Below are positions 26,155 to 34,632 of a stretch of 64,000 bases of DNA, one piece after another. Every line of letters begins with the position of its first letter. The first letter of the stretch is position 1. The notes below the pieces were generated by a model. That model saw nothing but the letters and a program-made list of their open reading frames with translations, had not been told where the DNA came from and did no database searches. Source of the stretch: an uncultured Lachnospiraceae bacterium (GTDB lineage Bacteria > Bacillota > Clostridia > Lachnospirales > Lachnospiraceae); contig CANDGI010000009.1 of the NCBI GenBank assembly GCA_947384285.1, positions 41,041 through 105,040 on the forward strand. Direction: 5' to 3'. The position numbers and the translations under genes were made by a program.

Positions 26155-26913
26155 ATGGCAATTGAGGTACCAGTAAAAAACGGAGAGATTGTAAACGGCT
26201 ACGATCCCACAAAAGAAGCAGAAGAAAAGAAACAGGAGAGAAGCGGCGGCGCCTTGGGAAAAGAAGCCTTCTTGCAGCTTTTGGTGGCACAGATGAAATA
26301 TCAGGATCCCTTAGAGCCTACCTCCAACACAGAATACATTTCCCAGCTTGCAACCTTTTCCTCGCTGGAGGAGATGCAGAATATGCGTGCTTCCTTAGAG
26401 TCCACCCAGGCCACAAGCTTGGTCGGAAAAACCGTAATTATGGGCGTTGAGACCAACGGTGTTACCAATTACATATCTGGAAGGGTAGACCAGGTCCGCA
26501 AGGAAGGCAGTAAAACTTATTTATCCATAGACGGTGATTGGTATAATCTGGACGATCTTGACACTGTGGTGGATGATGAGTACATGGAGGCAACGCTGAT
26601 TGGAGAGGATTTTGAAAAAGAAATAGCAAAAATGCCGGATCCCAAGCAGCTGACGATTGCGCAGAAAGAGCGTCTCCAGGCCATTACAGGAGCGTATAAC
26701 AGCCTGAGCGCTTACCAGCAGAAATATATTGAAAAATATCACAAAGATGCGTACAATAAGTTTAAGGCATTGGTAGTAAGGATGAATGAATTGAGCCCGC
26801 CTGCAACGGAAGATACCGAAGGAAGCGGAAACACCGAAGGGAGCGGAGGCGCCGAAGGAGGCGGAAGCACCGAAGGCAGTGGAAGCGCTGAAGGGAGCGG
26901 AAGCGGCGATTAA
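26155..26913 (+). CDS. flgD: Flagellar hook-capping protein FlgD
   Basis: Cap needed to polymerise the hook. The 252-residue protein has the FlgD N-terminal block (GKEAFLQLLVAQMKYQDPLE, TEYISQLATFSSLEEMQNM, about 35-85). The middle (about 155-215) is helical and the last ~30 residues are five six-residue repeats of the type T/A-E-G-S-G-x, unusual for FlgD. SD AAAGGAGAG precedes ATG 26155. Confidence 0.93.
   Translation: MAIEVPVKNGEIVNGYDPTKEAEEKKQERSGGALGKEAFLQLLVAQMKYQDPLEPTSNTEYISQLATFSSLEEMQNMRASLESTQATSLVGKTVIMGVETNGVTNYISGRVDQVRKEGSKTYLSIDGDWYNLDDLDTVVDDEYMEATLIGEDFEKEIAKMPDPKQLTIAQKERLQAITGAYNSLSAYQQKYIEKYHKDAYNKFKALVVRMNELSPPATEDTEGSGNTEGSGGAEGGGSTEGSGSAEGSGSGD
26815..26904 (+). repeat. 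Five 18-bp in-frame repeats at the flgD 3' end
   Basis: Five consecutive 18-base units (starts 26815, 26833, 26851, 26869, 26887) of the form accgaaggaagcggaaac encode TEGSGN-like hexapeptides and run to nine bases before the flgD end. Unit count could vary between strains by slippage without breaking the frame. Confidence 0.95.
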
Positions 26914-26976
26914 CAGGGATGTGGCCTTAAAATGAATCAGAAGGATAGCAGGGAAGCTTAAGAACGGAGAGATATT

Positions 26977-27375
26977 ATGAATAAAATTTCAAATCAATTC
27001 TCTTCCATTGAACAGATTACAGATCAATATCTGAAATTAAACAGCCAGGGCACGGCCGCCATGGAAGGGGAATTGTCCTTTGGCGATATTTTAAAACAGA
27101 AACAGTCTGTGAGTGAAAGTTCTTTACTGAAGTTTTCCAAACATGCTTCCATGCGTTTGAAGAGCAGGAATATAGAACTTTCCACAGAGCAGAAGGAACG
27201 CCTGGAGACAGGGGCGGAAAAAGCAGAAGCGAAGGGAATGAAAGAATCCCTTGTCATCGTTGACTCTTATTCGTTTATTGTAAATGTGCCCAATAAAACA
27301 GTGGTAACTGCAATGGATCAGACAGAGTCCGATGAAAATGTATACACGAATATTGACGGAGCCGTAATAATCTAG
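26977..27375 (+). CDS. TIGR02530-type flagellar operon protein
   Basis: A 132-residue protein between flgD and flgE. The core LLKFSKHASMRLKSRNIELS, then DSYSFIVNVPNKTVVTAMD and a final FTNIDGAVII-like end (here YTNIDGAVII) are the hallmarks of the TIGR02530 flagellar operon family, found in Gram-positive fla operons; its job in hook assembly is not established. GGAGAGA precedes ATG 26977. Confidence 0.85.
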   Translation: MNKISNQFSSIEQITDQYLKLNSQGTAAMEGELSFGDILKQKQSVSESSLLKFSKHASMRLKSRNIELSTEQKERLETGAEKAEAKGMKESLVIVDSYSFIVNVPNKTVVTAMDQTESDENVYTNIDGAVII

Positions 27376-27463
27376 CTGGACCTTATCAGGAGGCGGAGGG
27401 TCCTGGAATGATGGAAGGGGCCATACGGCAGCAATTATTTAAGAATCAGGAGGTCATTTTGTT

Positions 27464-29083
27464 ATGATGAGATCATTATGGTCAGGTGTGTCAGGATTGA
27501 AAACACATCAGACAAAGATGGACGTTATTGGTAATAATATTGCAAATGTAAATACGGTTGCATTCAAGTCATCCAGCACTGCATTCAGTGAAATTATGTA
27601 TCAGAATATGTCTGGTGCATCCGGGGCGACGGCTACCAAGGGCGGTGTCAATGCCAAGCAGATTGGTCTTGGCGTTACCACCGGTTCCACATCCATTAAC
27701 ATTTCCTCCCCAGGCGCAACTCAGACTACCGGGGACGGCTGGGACTTAAGGATTACCGGCGACAGCTTCTTTATTGTAAACAACGGTACAGAGAACCTGT
27801 TCACCAAGGCCGGGGCATTTTACATTGACGGTGCCGGCAACCTGGCTACCAAGGCAAATGGTTACAATGTGATGGGATGGCAGGTAGACCCCCAGACAGG
27901 GGATATCCGAAAGGATACGGTTTCCGTATTGAACATCATGAATGAAGCAAACCAGACCTCACCGCCAGAAGCAACCACATTGGCAACCTGCAGCGGTGTG
28001 CTGGATGTGAATAATAAGCAGGTGAATTCCGACAACGGATATGTGTTGAGCCTGAACTTTTATGATGCGCTTGGCTACAACTATAATGCCAAGTTTGCAG
28101 TAAAGACCATCAACCAGGATCAAAAGAATTATTCTGTGGAACTGACAGACATCACAGATTCCACCGGCCGTTCAATCCTGAATGAATATGCGGCAGCAAA
28201 TAATCTTACAGCCGAGGAAGCAAAAGCAGCTCTGTTTGGCGCGCAGACCACGGTGACCAGGAATTTTAAGATGAATGAGAATTTTTCCTGGGGCGGCGAT
28301 GCCAGAACCATCAAGGACAAAGATAACAGAACATTAACCTATGATGAGGCTACCAAAACATTTACAGACAATCAGGTTACATATTCTGTTTCAGATGTAT
28401 ACGGCGTGACAGGCAGCCAGATTGAGAGTTTTGATATCAACAATGTTACCCAGGTGGGAACATCAGCCAATTATGCGCTGCAGGATACGATTATCGGGTA
28501 TGAGCTGGATTACAATGAAGGCGGCCTGAATCCCGGAACCTTCAACTATATCGGGACGGCAGGAAATAACAGTGTGGCTCTTAATATGTCTGAGATAGGC
28601 TCCCAGTTCCAGAATATCAGCATGGATTTCAGCACGTCAACCTGTTATGAGAATGGAGACAACTGTACGCTGGATCTGCTCAAGGGCGACGAAGCAAAGA
28701 TTAATGGAACTGGAAGGAAATTAGGTGCATTGACCGGCCTGCAGGTGCGGGAGGACGGAAAGATTTTCGGCAGCTATGACAATGGAAATACAGAGCTGTT
28801 AGGACAGATTGCAGTTGCAGTCTTTGCCAACCCTTCCGGCTTGGAGAAATTAGGGGATAACTGCTACCGGACCACCTTAAACTCCGGGGAGTTCGATGGC
28901 ATCGGCCAGGATATCACCGCAGACGGCGGCAAGATGAGCAGCGGCGTTTTGGAAATGTCCAACGTAGACCTTTCCACAGAGTTTACCGAGATGATTACCA
29001 CCCAGAGAGGTTTCCAGGCAAACTCCAGAATTATTACAACTTCTGATTCATTGCTGGAAGAGCTGGTTAACTTGAAACGTTAA
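27464..29083 (+). CDS. flgE: Flagellar hook protein FlgE
   Basis: Main subunit of the hook, exported through the rod. The 539-residue protein opens with SLWSGVSGLKTHQTKMDVIG and GNNIANVNTVAFKSS, contains variable outer domains (about 150-420) and closes with the conserved VDLSTEFTEMITTQRGFQAN and the coiled-coil end SRIITTSDSLLEELVNLKR. SD AGGAGGTC precedes ATG 27464 (a second ATG directly follows). A strong hairpin follows the gene. Confidence 0.97.
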   Translation: MMRSLWSGVSGLKTHQTKMDVIGNNIANVNTVAFKSSSTAFSEIMYQNMSGASGATATKGGVNAKQIGLGVTTGSTSINISSPGATQTTGDGWDLRITGDSFFIVNNGTENLFTKAGAFYIDGAGNLATKANGYNVMGWQVDPQTGDIRKDTVSVLNIMNEANQTSPPEATTLATCSGVLDVNNKQVNSDNGYVLSLNFYDALGYNYNAKFAVKTINQDQKNYSVELTDITDSTGRSILNEYAAANNLTAEEAKAALFGAQTTVTRNFKMNENFSWGGDARTIKDKDNRTLTYDEATKTFTDNQVTYSVSDVYGVTGSQIESFDINNVTQVGTSANYALQDTIIGYELDYNEGGLNPGTFNYIGTAGNNSVALNMSEIGSQFQNISMDFSTSTCYENGDNCTLDLLKGDEAKINGTGRKLGALTGLQVREDGKIFGSYDNGNTELLGQIAVAVFANPSGLEKLGDNCYRTTLNSGEFDGIGQDITADGGKMSSGVLEMSNVDLSTEFTEMITTQRGFQANSRIITTSDSLLEELVNLKR

Positions 29084-29098
29084 TGAAAGATAATGCAT

Positions 29099-29129
29099 AT
29101 TGGGGAACTGTGTTTCATAGTTCCCCAAT
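29099..29129 (+). other. Perfect hairpin between flgE and flbD
   Basis: ATTGGGGAACT (29099-29109) pairs perfectly with AGTTCCCCAAT (29119-29129) across a nine-base loop. No T-run follows, and the SD of flbD begins 12 bases later. A 3' stabiliser or RNase processing site for the abundant flgE message is a reasonable guess. Confidence 0.6.
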
Positions 29130-29156
29130 AGATACATAACTGTGAGGTCAAATACC

Positions 29157-29366
29157 ATGATAGAAGTTACGAAATTGAATGGTTCCACGGTATTAGTTAA
29201 TGCCGAATTGATTGAGAGCGTGGAGGAGACGCCGGATACTGTCCTTTCTTTTGTAACTGGCAAGAAATTAATTGTAAAAGAAAGTAGACAAGAAGTAAAA
29301 AATTTAGTAATATTATACAAGAGAGAAATTATGACGGCAGGTTTTCCCTGGTTAGAGAAAGAATAA
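29157..29366 (+). CDS. flbD: Small flagellar operon protein FlbD (YlzI family)
   Basis: A 69-residue protein starting MIEVTKLNGSTVLVNAELIE with TGKKLIVKES in the middle, typical of the FlbD/YlzI family found beside flgE or motA in Gram-positive fla operons; the exact role is unknown. I start at ATG 29157 after GTGAGGTC rather than at an upstream in-frame codon at 29142. Confidence 0.9.
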   Translation: MIEVTKLNGSTVLVNAELIESVEETPDTVLSFVTGKKLIVKESRQEVKNLVILYKREIMTAGFPWLEKE

Positions 29367-29446
29367 CCTCTGGAAGACAGCGGTGAAGTAAACATGATAT
29401 ACGGATAGAATATATATTTCATGGATGAAAAGGGCAGGTGGCTAAA

Positions 29447-30235
29447 GTGGATATAGCGTCTATATTGGGAATTGTACTTGGAATTGTGTTGTTTGTGTAT
29501 GGAGTGATTGTTGGTGGTGGAAATCTTGTCAGGGACTTCTGGGATGTGCCTTCGGTAATCATCACCATTGGAGGGTCTATGGTAGGTGTGCTTGCAGCCC
29601 ATAAACTACCGGATTTTATCAATGGACTTAAGTCCATTACTTTGACATTTAAGGGTACAAAGGCAGATGTAAGCGAAGTAATCAAGAATATTATTGATTT
29701 GTCGAACATAGCAAGAAAAGAAGGGCTTCTTGCATTGGAGGAAGCTGCAAACGGGATTGAGGATGAGTTTTTGAAAAAGGGCGTTATGCTTGTGGTGGAT
29801 GGTACGGATCCAGAATTAGTAAGAGGAATTATGGAAGCGGATCTAATCAGCGTAGAAGAGCGGCATAATGTGAATATTGGGTTTTGGAAAACCTGGGAAG
29901 GTTTGGGGCCTGCCTGGGGTATGATTGGTACATTGATTGGTTTGATTAACATGTTAGCAAAGCTGGATGACCCTTCCACGGTAGGGCCTTCCATGTCGGT
30001 TGCATTGGTTACAACATTGTACGGTTCCCTGATTGCCAACTGGCTTTGCAACCCTACAGCGGCAAAGCTGAAGGTAAACAATGATGAAGAAATCAGGATT
30101 AAAGAAATTACAGTGGAAGGATTATTATCCATTCAGGCGGGCGAGAACCCCCGTGTAATTGAAGAAAAGCTGAAATCCTTCCTGTCTCCGAAGATGCGTG
30201 CAAGCATGGCGGAACAGGGCGGAGGTGAAGAATAG
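29447..30235 (+). CDS. motA: Flagellar motor stator protein MotA
   Basis: With MotB, forms the ion channel that drives rotation. The 262-residue protein has four membrane segments: two near the N-terminus (ILGIVLGIVLFVYGVIVGGG; VIITIGGSMVGVLAAHKLP) and two around 145-205 (TWEGLGPAWGMIGTLIGLI; MSVALVTTLYGSLIANWL), with the charged cytoplasmic loop that contacts FliG between them. I choose GTG 29447, five bases after AGGTGG; GTG 29438 overlaps that SD. motAB sit inside the fla operon here, unlike B. subtilis. Confidence 0.95.
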   Translation: MDIASILGIVLGIVLFVYGVIVGGGNLVRDFWDVPSVIITIGGSMVGVLAAHKLPDFINGLKSITLTFKGTKADVSEVIKNIIDLSNIARKEGLLALEEAANGIEDEFLKKGVMLVVDGTDPELVRGIMEADLISVEERHNVNIGFWKTWEGLGPAWGMIGTLIGLINMLAKLDDPSTVGPSMSVALVTTLYGSLIANWLCNPTAAKLKVNNDEEIRIKEITVEGLLSIQAGENPRVIEEKLKSFLSPKMRASMAEQGGGEE

Positions 30236-31062
30236 TGGCAAAGAAGAAAAAGAAAGACAGCGGCGGCGGCGCGGCCAACTGGATGAATACCTTTGCAGAT
30301 TTGATGAATCTTCTGCTGTGCTTCTTCGTTCTCCTATTCTCAATGTCTTCGGTAGATGCGGACAAATTTGAAGCTTTGGTCCAGTCCCTGGAGCATAGTT
30401 TCAGCATCCTGCCCCAGGGCGGTTCTTCCATTGGAGATGGACAGATGGTGGCGGCTGGGGTGAACCAGCTTCAATTATTGGATCAGTATTATAAGGAAGC
30501 TGCTAATTCTGCCAGTAAGGAAGAAGGGGAGGACAACGAGGAAGAGGAACAGAACCCGGAACAGGCTTTGAAAGAGGAAATGGCAGAGGCTGGTTTGAAG
30601 GAATCCGAAGAAATGGCGGAACAGATAGAAAAATTGCTGGAAGAGCAGAGAATCGGTGATCAGGTGGAGGTGGATGCAAATGCCCAGTTTGTGCGCCTTA
30701 CACTGAATGGTGCATTGCTGTTTGATTCCGGGCAGTCCCAGATCAGGGAGGATGCACTTTCGTTGGTAGATAAGCTATCATTAATTTTAGAAAATTACGA
30801 CAGCAGTCTGATTGATATAGAGGGGCATACAGATAATGTTCCCATAAGCAATGAAAAGTACGAAAGCAACGATGTGTTATCTGCTTACCGGGCGTTTGCG
30901 GTGAAAGATTATGTGTTGGGCAAGACGGTGCTGGAAGCAGGGAAAATCAATGCCACCGGGTGTGGGGAATACAATCCTGTGGCGGATAATGGAACGCCTG
31001 AGGGACGGGCAAGGAACCGAAGGGTAGAGATAAAAATATACAATTCGTATAATTCAAATTAG
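30235..31062 (+). CDS. motB: Flagellar motor stator protein MotB
   Basis: Anchors the stator to peptidoglycan. The 275-residue protein has a Lys-rich N-tail, one membrane segment with the ion-binding aspartate Asp22 (FADLMNLLLCFFVLLFSMSS), an acidic linker (about 85-130) and a C-terminal OmpA-like domain with LFDSGQSQI, IEGHTDNVPI and RARNRRVEI. GTG 30235 shares its G with the motA stop TAG; GGAGGTG is seven bases upstream, so the pair is translationally coupled. Coupling-ion type cannot be read with confidence. Confidence 0.95.
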   Translation: MAKKKKKDSGGGAANWMNTFADLMNLLLCFFVLLFSMSSVDADKFEALVQSLEHSFSILPQGGSSIGDGQMVAAGVNQLQLLDQYYKEAANSASKEEGEDNEEEEQNPEQALKEEMAEAGLKESEEMAEQIEKLLEEQRIGDQVEVDANAQFVRLTLNGALLFDSGQSQIREDALSLVDKLSLILENYDSSLIDIEGHTDNVPISNEKYESNDVLSAYRAFAVKDYVLGKTVLEAGKINATGCGEYNPVADNGTPEGRARNRRVEIKIYNSYNSN

Positions 31063-31077
31063 AAAGGAAAGACAGCA

Positions 31078-31599
31078 ATGAAAAAGAATTTAATGAGTGT
31101 TTTAATTCTGGCACTGGTAGTTGCGAATCTGGTTTTAACTGCGATCCTGATGATTTCCGTTGTGCCTCAGACAAAGAAGGCAAATCAATTGATTACCAAG
31201 GTTTGCTCTGCCATTGATTTGGAACTGGAAGGCGGGAAGGATAATTCTTCTATTAATATTCCCATGGAGCGGTTGGAAACAATTTCAATTGACGATGGCG
31301 CGAGCATGACCATCAATCTGAAAGACAGCGGCGATGGGGAAGGGCATTATGCAGTGATTTCCGTGGCTCTTGCAGTTGACAATAAGAGCGATGGATATAA
31401 GACTTTTGGAGTGGAAGGCGTTACTGCCAAAAAAGATATCATTAAGGATGTCGTGAACAAGGTTGTAACCGGTTATACATTGGAGGAGATGAAAGCGGAT
31501 CAGACGAAAGCACAGGATGAGATATTGTCCCGTCTCCGCAGAATGTTTGATTCTGATTTTATTGTAAGCGTAGCATTTCCAACTTATAATTATGAATAG
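31078..31599 (+). CDS. fliL: Flagellar basal-body-associated protein FliL
   Basis: Single-pass membrane protein that surrounds the stator and supports torque. The 173-residue protein has one N-terminal membrane segment (SVLILALVVANLVLTAILMI, about 6-25) and an extracytoplasmic stomatin-like domain ending in the typical DEILSRLRRMFDSDFIVSV region. AGAAAGGAAAG precedes ATG 31078. Confidence 0.88.
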   Translation: MKKNLMSVLILALVVANLVLTAILMISVVPQTKKANQLITKVCSAIDLELEGGKDNSSINIPMERLETISIDDGASMTINLKDSGDGEGHYAVISVALAVDNKSDGYKTFGVEGVTAKKDIIKDVVNKVVTGYTLEEMKADQTKAQDEILSRLRRMFDSDFIVSVAFPTYNYE

Positions 31600-31655
31600 G
31601 ATAATTATGGGTACGGAAGTTAAAATACAGGATAGACGTCAGGTGGTGAGTGAGA

Positions 31656-32636
31656 ATGGGCGAGGTCTTATCGCAAAATGAGATAGACAGTTTGTTGAGC
31701 GCCTTAAGCAATGGAGAACTAGATGCAGATGAGATTAAGGATTCCGGGGAAAAACAGGTAAAGGATTATGATTTTGCAAGGCCTGCGAAGTTTTCGAAAG
31801 AGCATCTTCGAACGATGGAAATTATCTTTGAGCATTACGGCAGGTTACTGTCTACGAACCTTCCAGCCTATTTGAGGAAGACCATTCAGGTAGAGGTAAT
31901 GAATTCAGAGGCGGTTACATATTCAGAGTTTTCCAATTCAATGTCCAATCCGGTGCTTTTGGGAATTGTCAATTTTGCACCGATGCCAGGAAGTATTATT
32001 ATAGATTTGGCGTCTAATCTGGGATATGCCATGGTAGACCGCATGTTGGGAGGAGCGGGGGTGCCTTTGGAGCGCACCCGGGATTTTTCAGAGATTGAGC
32101 TTTTGATTATTGAACGTATTATGAATGTGTGCATCAATCTTTTGAGGGAGCCTTGGGAGAATGTGGCGGAGATACATCCCAGGCTGGAGCGTATAGAAAC
32201 CAATTCACAGTTTGCGCAGTTTATTTCTCCCAGCGAGATGATTGCAATTATTACAATCAATATGAAGATTGGTGATGTGGAAGGGCTGATGAATATCTGC
32301 CTTCCGTATATAACATTGGAAGATGTTATGGACAAATTGAACACTAAGTATTGGTTTTCCACCATGCAGGCACGCGGTGACCAGGAATACACGGAAGTGA
32401 TTGAGTCAATCATAAATAAGGCTCCCATGCCTGTGAAGGCAGTTTTGGGCCAAAGCGTTATTTCTGTCAGTGATTTTATAAATCTCCAGATAGGAGACAT
32501 TATCCGTTTGGACAGAAAAGTAGAAGATGAACTGGATGTATATGTTGGAAATATTAAAAAATTTACTGCTTTGCCTGGTGCGTCTGGGGAACAGTATGCA
32601 GTAAGAGTTACATCAGTAGTCAGAGAGGAGCAATGA
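31656..32636 (+). CDS. fliM: Flagellar motor switch protein FliM
   Basis: C-ring protein that binds CheY-phosphate and changes rotation direction. The 326-residue protein begins with the CheY-binding peptide GEVLSQNEIDSLLSALSNGE, followed by a CheC-like middle domain (about 45-230) and the C-terminal SpoA/FliN domain (about 245-325, ISVSDFINLQIGDIIRLD). Start ATG 31656 lies nine bases after AGGTGG. The middle domain lacks the paired ExxN phosphatase motifs, as usual for FliM. Confidence 0.96.
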   Translation: MGEVLSQNEIDSLLSALSNGELDADEIKDSGEKQVKDYDFARPAKFSKEHLRTMEIIFEHYGRLLSTNLPAYLRKTIQVEVMNSEAVTYSEFSNSMSNPVLLGIVNFAPMPGSIIIDLASNLGYAMVDRMLGGAGVPLERTRDFSEIELLIIERIMNVCINLLREPWENVAEIHPRLERIETNSQFAQFISPSEMIAIITINMKIGDVEGLMNICLPYITLEDVMDKLNTKYWFSTMQARGDQEYTEVIESIINKAPMPVKAVLGQSVISVSDFINLQIGDIIRLDRKVEDELDVYVGNIKKFTALPGASGEQYAVRVTSVVREEQ

Positions 32637-32640
32637 GAGT

Positions 32641-33831
32641 ATGGATGGAGTTTTATCACAAGAGGAAATTAGCGCTCTGTTGAATGATGATACCAGTATG
32701 GATGCAGTCGCCGAAGCAGAAGGCCTGGAGCAGCTGACACCAGACGAGATTGATGCGATAGGCGAGATTTCCAATATCAGCATGGGAACGGCAGCTACCA
32801 CTTTATTTTCTCTTGTAAACAGAAAAGTAGATATTTCTACGCCGGTAGTTACTTTTGCTACCTGGGACGATATTGTAGACGCTTATGAGCGTCCCTGTGT
32901 ATTCATTCGGATTGCTTATACCGTAGGATTGGATGGAAGTAATCTTTTGGTTTTGAAGGAGCATGATGTTAAGATTATCACAGATTTGATGATGGGCGGT
33001 GACGGTACAAATCTGGAAGGCGAGCTGGGAGAACTGCATTTAAGCGCAATCAGCGAGGCCATGAACCAGATGATGGGAAGCGCTGCCACGTCCTTGTCAT
33101 CTATGTTAAATAAGATGATAGATATTAGTCCGCCGTCGGCTGATTTGGTGGATTTGAAGGACACCTTGAATGGAGAAGAGATTGACGAATTCCTGGCAAG
33201 CAGGTTTGTTAAGATTTCATTTAAAATGGAAATTGGAGACCTGGTAAACAGCGAGATTATGCAATTGTATCCATTCTCTTTTGCAAAAGAGATGTGTTCT
33301 GGCGTAGCCCAGAATATGGAGGCAGATAATGCAGCGCCCGAACCAGAGCCGGCGCCCGCGCCCCAGCCAGCACCAAGCCAGCAGCCGATGCAGGGGCAGC
33401 AGGCAATGCCAGGCCAGCAGCCGATGATGGGCCAGCCAATGATGGGCCAGCCGATGATGGGAATGCCAATGCCGGGCCAGCCGATGATGGGGATGCCGAT
33501 GGGAGATATGTCCCAGATGTATGCCCAGCAGCCGGTAAATGTGCAGCCAGCGCAGTTCCAGCCTTTTGCCGGGGATTTCAATCCGATTACCCAGCAGGAA
33601 AATATCGGGCTGATTATGGACGTCCCGTTGGATGTTACCGTGGAGCTTGGCAGAACCAGTAAATCAATTCATGATATTTTGGAGTTTGCTCCAGGTACGA
33701 TTATTGAGTTGAATAAAATTGCTGGGGAACCTATTGATGTGTTAGTTAATGGTAAATATGTTGCCAAAGGCGAAGTAGTAGTAATGGAAGAAAGTTTTGG
33801 TGTACGTATTACCGAGATTATAAATAACTAA
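32641..33831 (+). CDS. fliY: FliY: CheC-like phosphatase fused to FliN-type switch domain
   Basis: C-ring component of Gram-positive motors that also dephosphorylates CheY. The 396-residue chain has an N-terminal peptide (MDGVLSQEEISALL), a CheC-like domain with both phosphatase motifs intact (Glu-Ile-Ser-Asn in GEISNISMGTAA and Glu-Ala-Met-Asn in SEAMNQMMGSAA, about 40-205), a Pro/Gln/Met-rich linker (about 228-315) and a C-terminal SpoA/FliN domain (VPLDVTVELGRTSKSIHDIL). The linker is built of 15-bp repeats. It follows fliM after four bases. Confidence 0.95.
   Translation: MDGVLSQEEISALLNDDTSMDAVAEAEGLEQLTPDEIDAIGEISNISMGTAATTLFSLVNRKVDISTPVVTFATWDDIVDAYERPCVFIRIAYTVGLDGSNLLVLKEHDVKIITDLMMGGDGTNLEGELGELHLSAISEAMNQMMGSAATSLSSMLNKMIDISPPSADLVDLKDTLNGEEIDEFLASRFVKISFKMEIGDLVNSEIMQLYPFSFAKEMCSGVAQNMEADNAAPEPEPAPAPQPAPSQQPMQGQQAMPGQQPMMGQPMMGQPMMGMPMPGQPMMGMPMGDMSQMYAQQPVNVQPAQFQPFAGDFNPITQQENIGLIMDVPLDVTVELGRTSKSIHDILEFAPGTIIELNKIAGEPIDVLVNGKYVAKGEVVVMEESFGVRITEIINN
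33418..33492 (+). repeat. 15-bp repeats coding the QPMMG linker of FliY
   Basis: The unit cagccgatgatgggc recurs at 33418, 33433 and 33448, and again at 33478 after a diverged unit; it encodes Gln-Pro-Met-Met-Gly/Met. Flanking sequence is rich in related Pro/Gln codons from about 33340. Confidence 0.9.
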
Positions 33832-33863
33832 TAAATTTAAAGTGATTTCAAGGAGAAGAAGAC

Positions 33864-34226
33864 ATGGCAAAAAATATTTTAATTTGTGATGATGCAGCAT
33901 TTATGAGAATGATGATCAAGGACATTCTTACAAAGAATGGCTACAACATTGCTGGAGAAGCAGAGAATGGCTTGAAAGCAGTAGAAAAGTACAATGAGAC
34001 GAAGCCGGATTTGGTATTGATGGATATCACCATGCCAGAGATGGACGGAATCCAGGCATTGAAGCAGATTAGGGCAGCAGATCCTTCTGCATGTGTGATT
34101 ATGTGTTCTGCAATGGGCCAGCAGGCAATGGTTATCGAAGCGATCCAGTCTGGGGCAAAGGATTTTATTGTAAAGCCCTTCCAGGCAGAGCGTGTATTGG
34201 AAGCAGTGAAAAAAGTAGTTGGGTAA
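33864..34226 (+). CDS. cheY: Chemotaxis response regulator CheY
   Basis: Single receiver domain that carries the signal from CheA to the switch. The 120-residue protein has the acidic pocket CDDAAFMR, phospho-acceptor Asp54 in VLMDITMPEMDG, the switch Thr/Ser region IMCSAMGQQ and the conserved Lys in DFIVKPF. AAGGAG precedes ATG 33864. It sits directly after fliY, its likely phosphatase. Confidence 0.97.
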   Translation: MAKNILICDDAAFMRMMIKDILTKNGYNIAGEAENGLKAVEKYNETKPDLVLMDITMPEMDGIQALKQIRAADPSACVIMCSAMGQQAMVIEAIQSGAKDFIVKPFQAERVLEAVKKVVG

Positions 34227-34227
34227 T

Positions 34228-34623
34228 ATGGTTTTGCTGGAAATTTCCTCAGGATGGGAGAGCTTTTTCCAACTGATCGGCATATTGCTGGTATTTCTGC
34301 TTGTGCTGGTTCTTACGTATCTGGTTACAAAGTGGATTGCGGGATACCAGCAGGGAATTATGGCCGATAAGAATATACATGTGATAGAGACGTTCCGGGT
34401 AAGCAATAATAAGTTTATCCAGATTATTCAGGTTGGAAAAAAATATCTGGCTGTTTCCGTCTGTAAAGACACCATGAATCTTTTGGCGGAGCTGACAGAA
34501 GAACAATTGACATGGCTGCCTTCCCAGGAAGAAAAGAACATGGGAGAAAAGGGGACAGTCAATATAAATGAAAATTTTCAGGAAATACTGAATAATTTGA
34601 AGAAGAAAATTCCCAGGAAGTAG
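34228..34623 (+). CDS. fliO: Flagellar export apparatus protein FliO (FliZ)
   Basis: Single-pass membrane protein that helps assemble the FliP export pore. The 131-residue chain has one membrane segment (FFQLIGILLVFLLVLVLTYLVT, about 11-32), then NIHVIETFRVSNNKFIQIIQVGKKYL, a typical FliO soluble domain. Start ATG 34228 is one base past the cheY stop; a TTG at 34219 is an alternative. Confidence 0.88.
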   Translation: MVLLEISSGWESFFQLIGILLVFLLVLVLTYLVTKWIAGYQQGIMADKNIHVIETFRVSNNKFIQIIQVGKKYLAVSVCKDTMNLLAELTEEQLTWLPSQEEKNMGEKGTVNINENFQEILNNLKKKIPRK

Positions 34624-34632
34624 GAAAGCATT

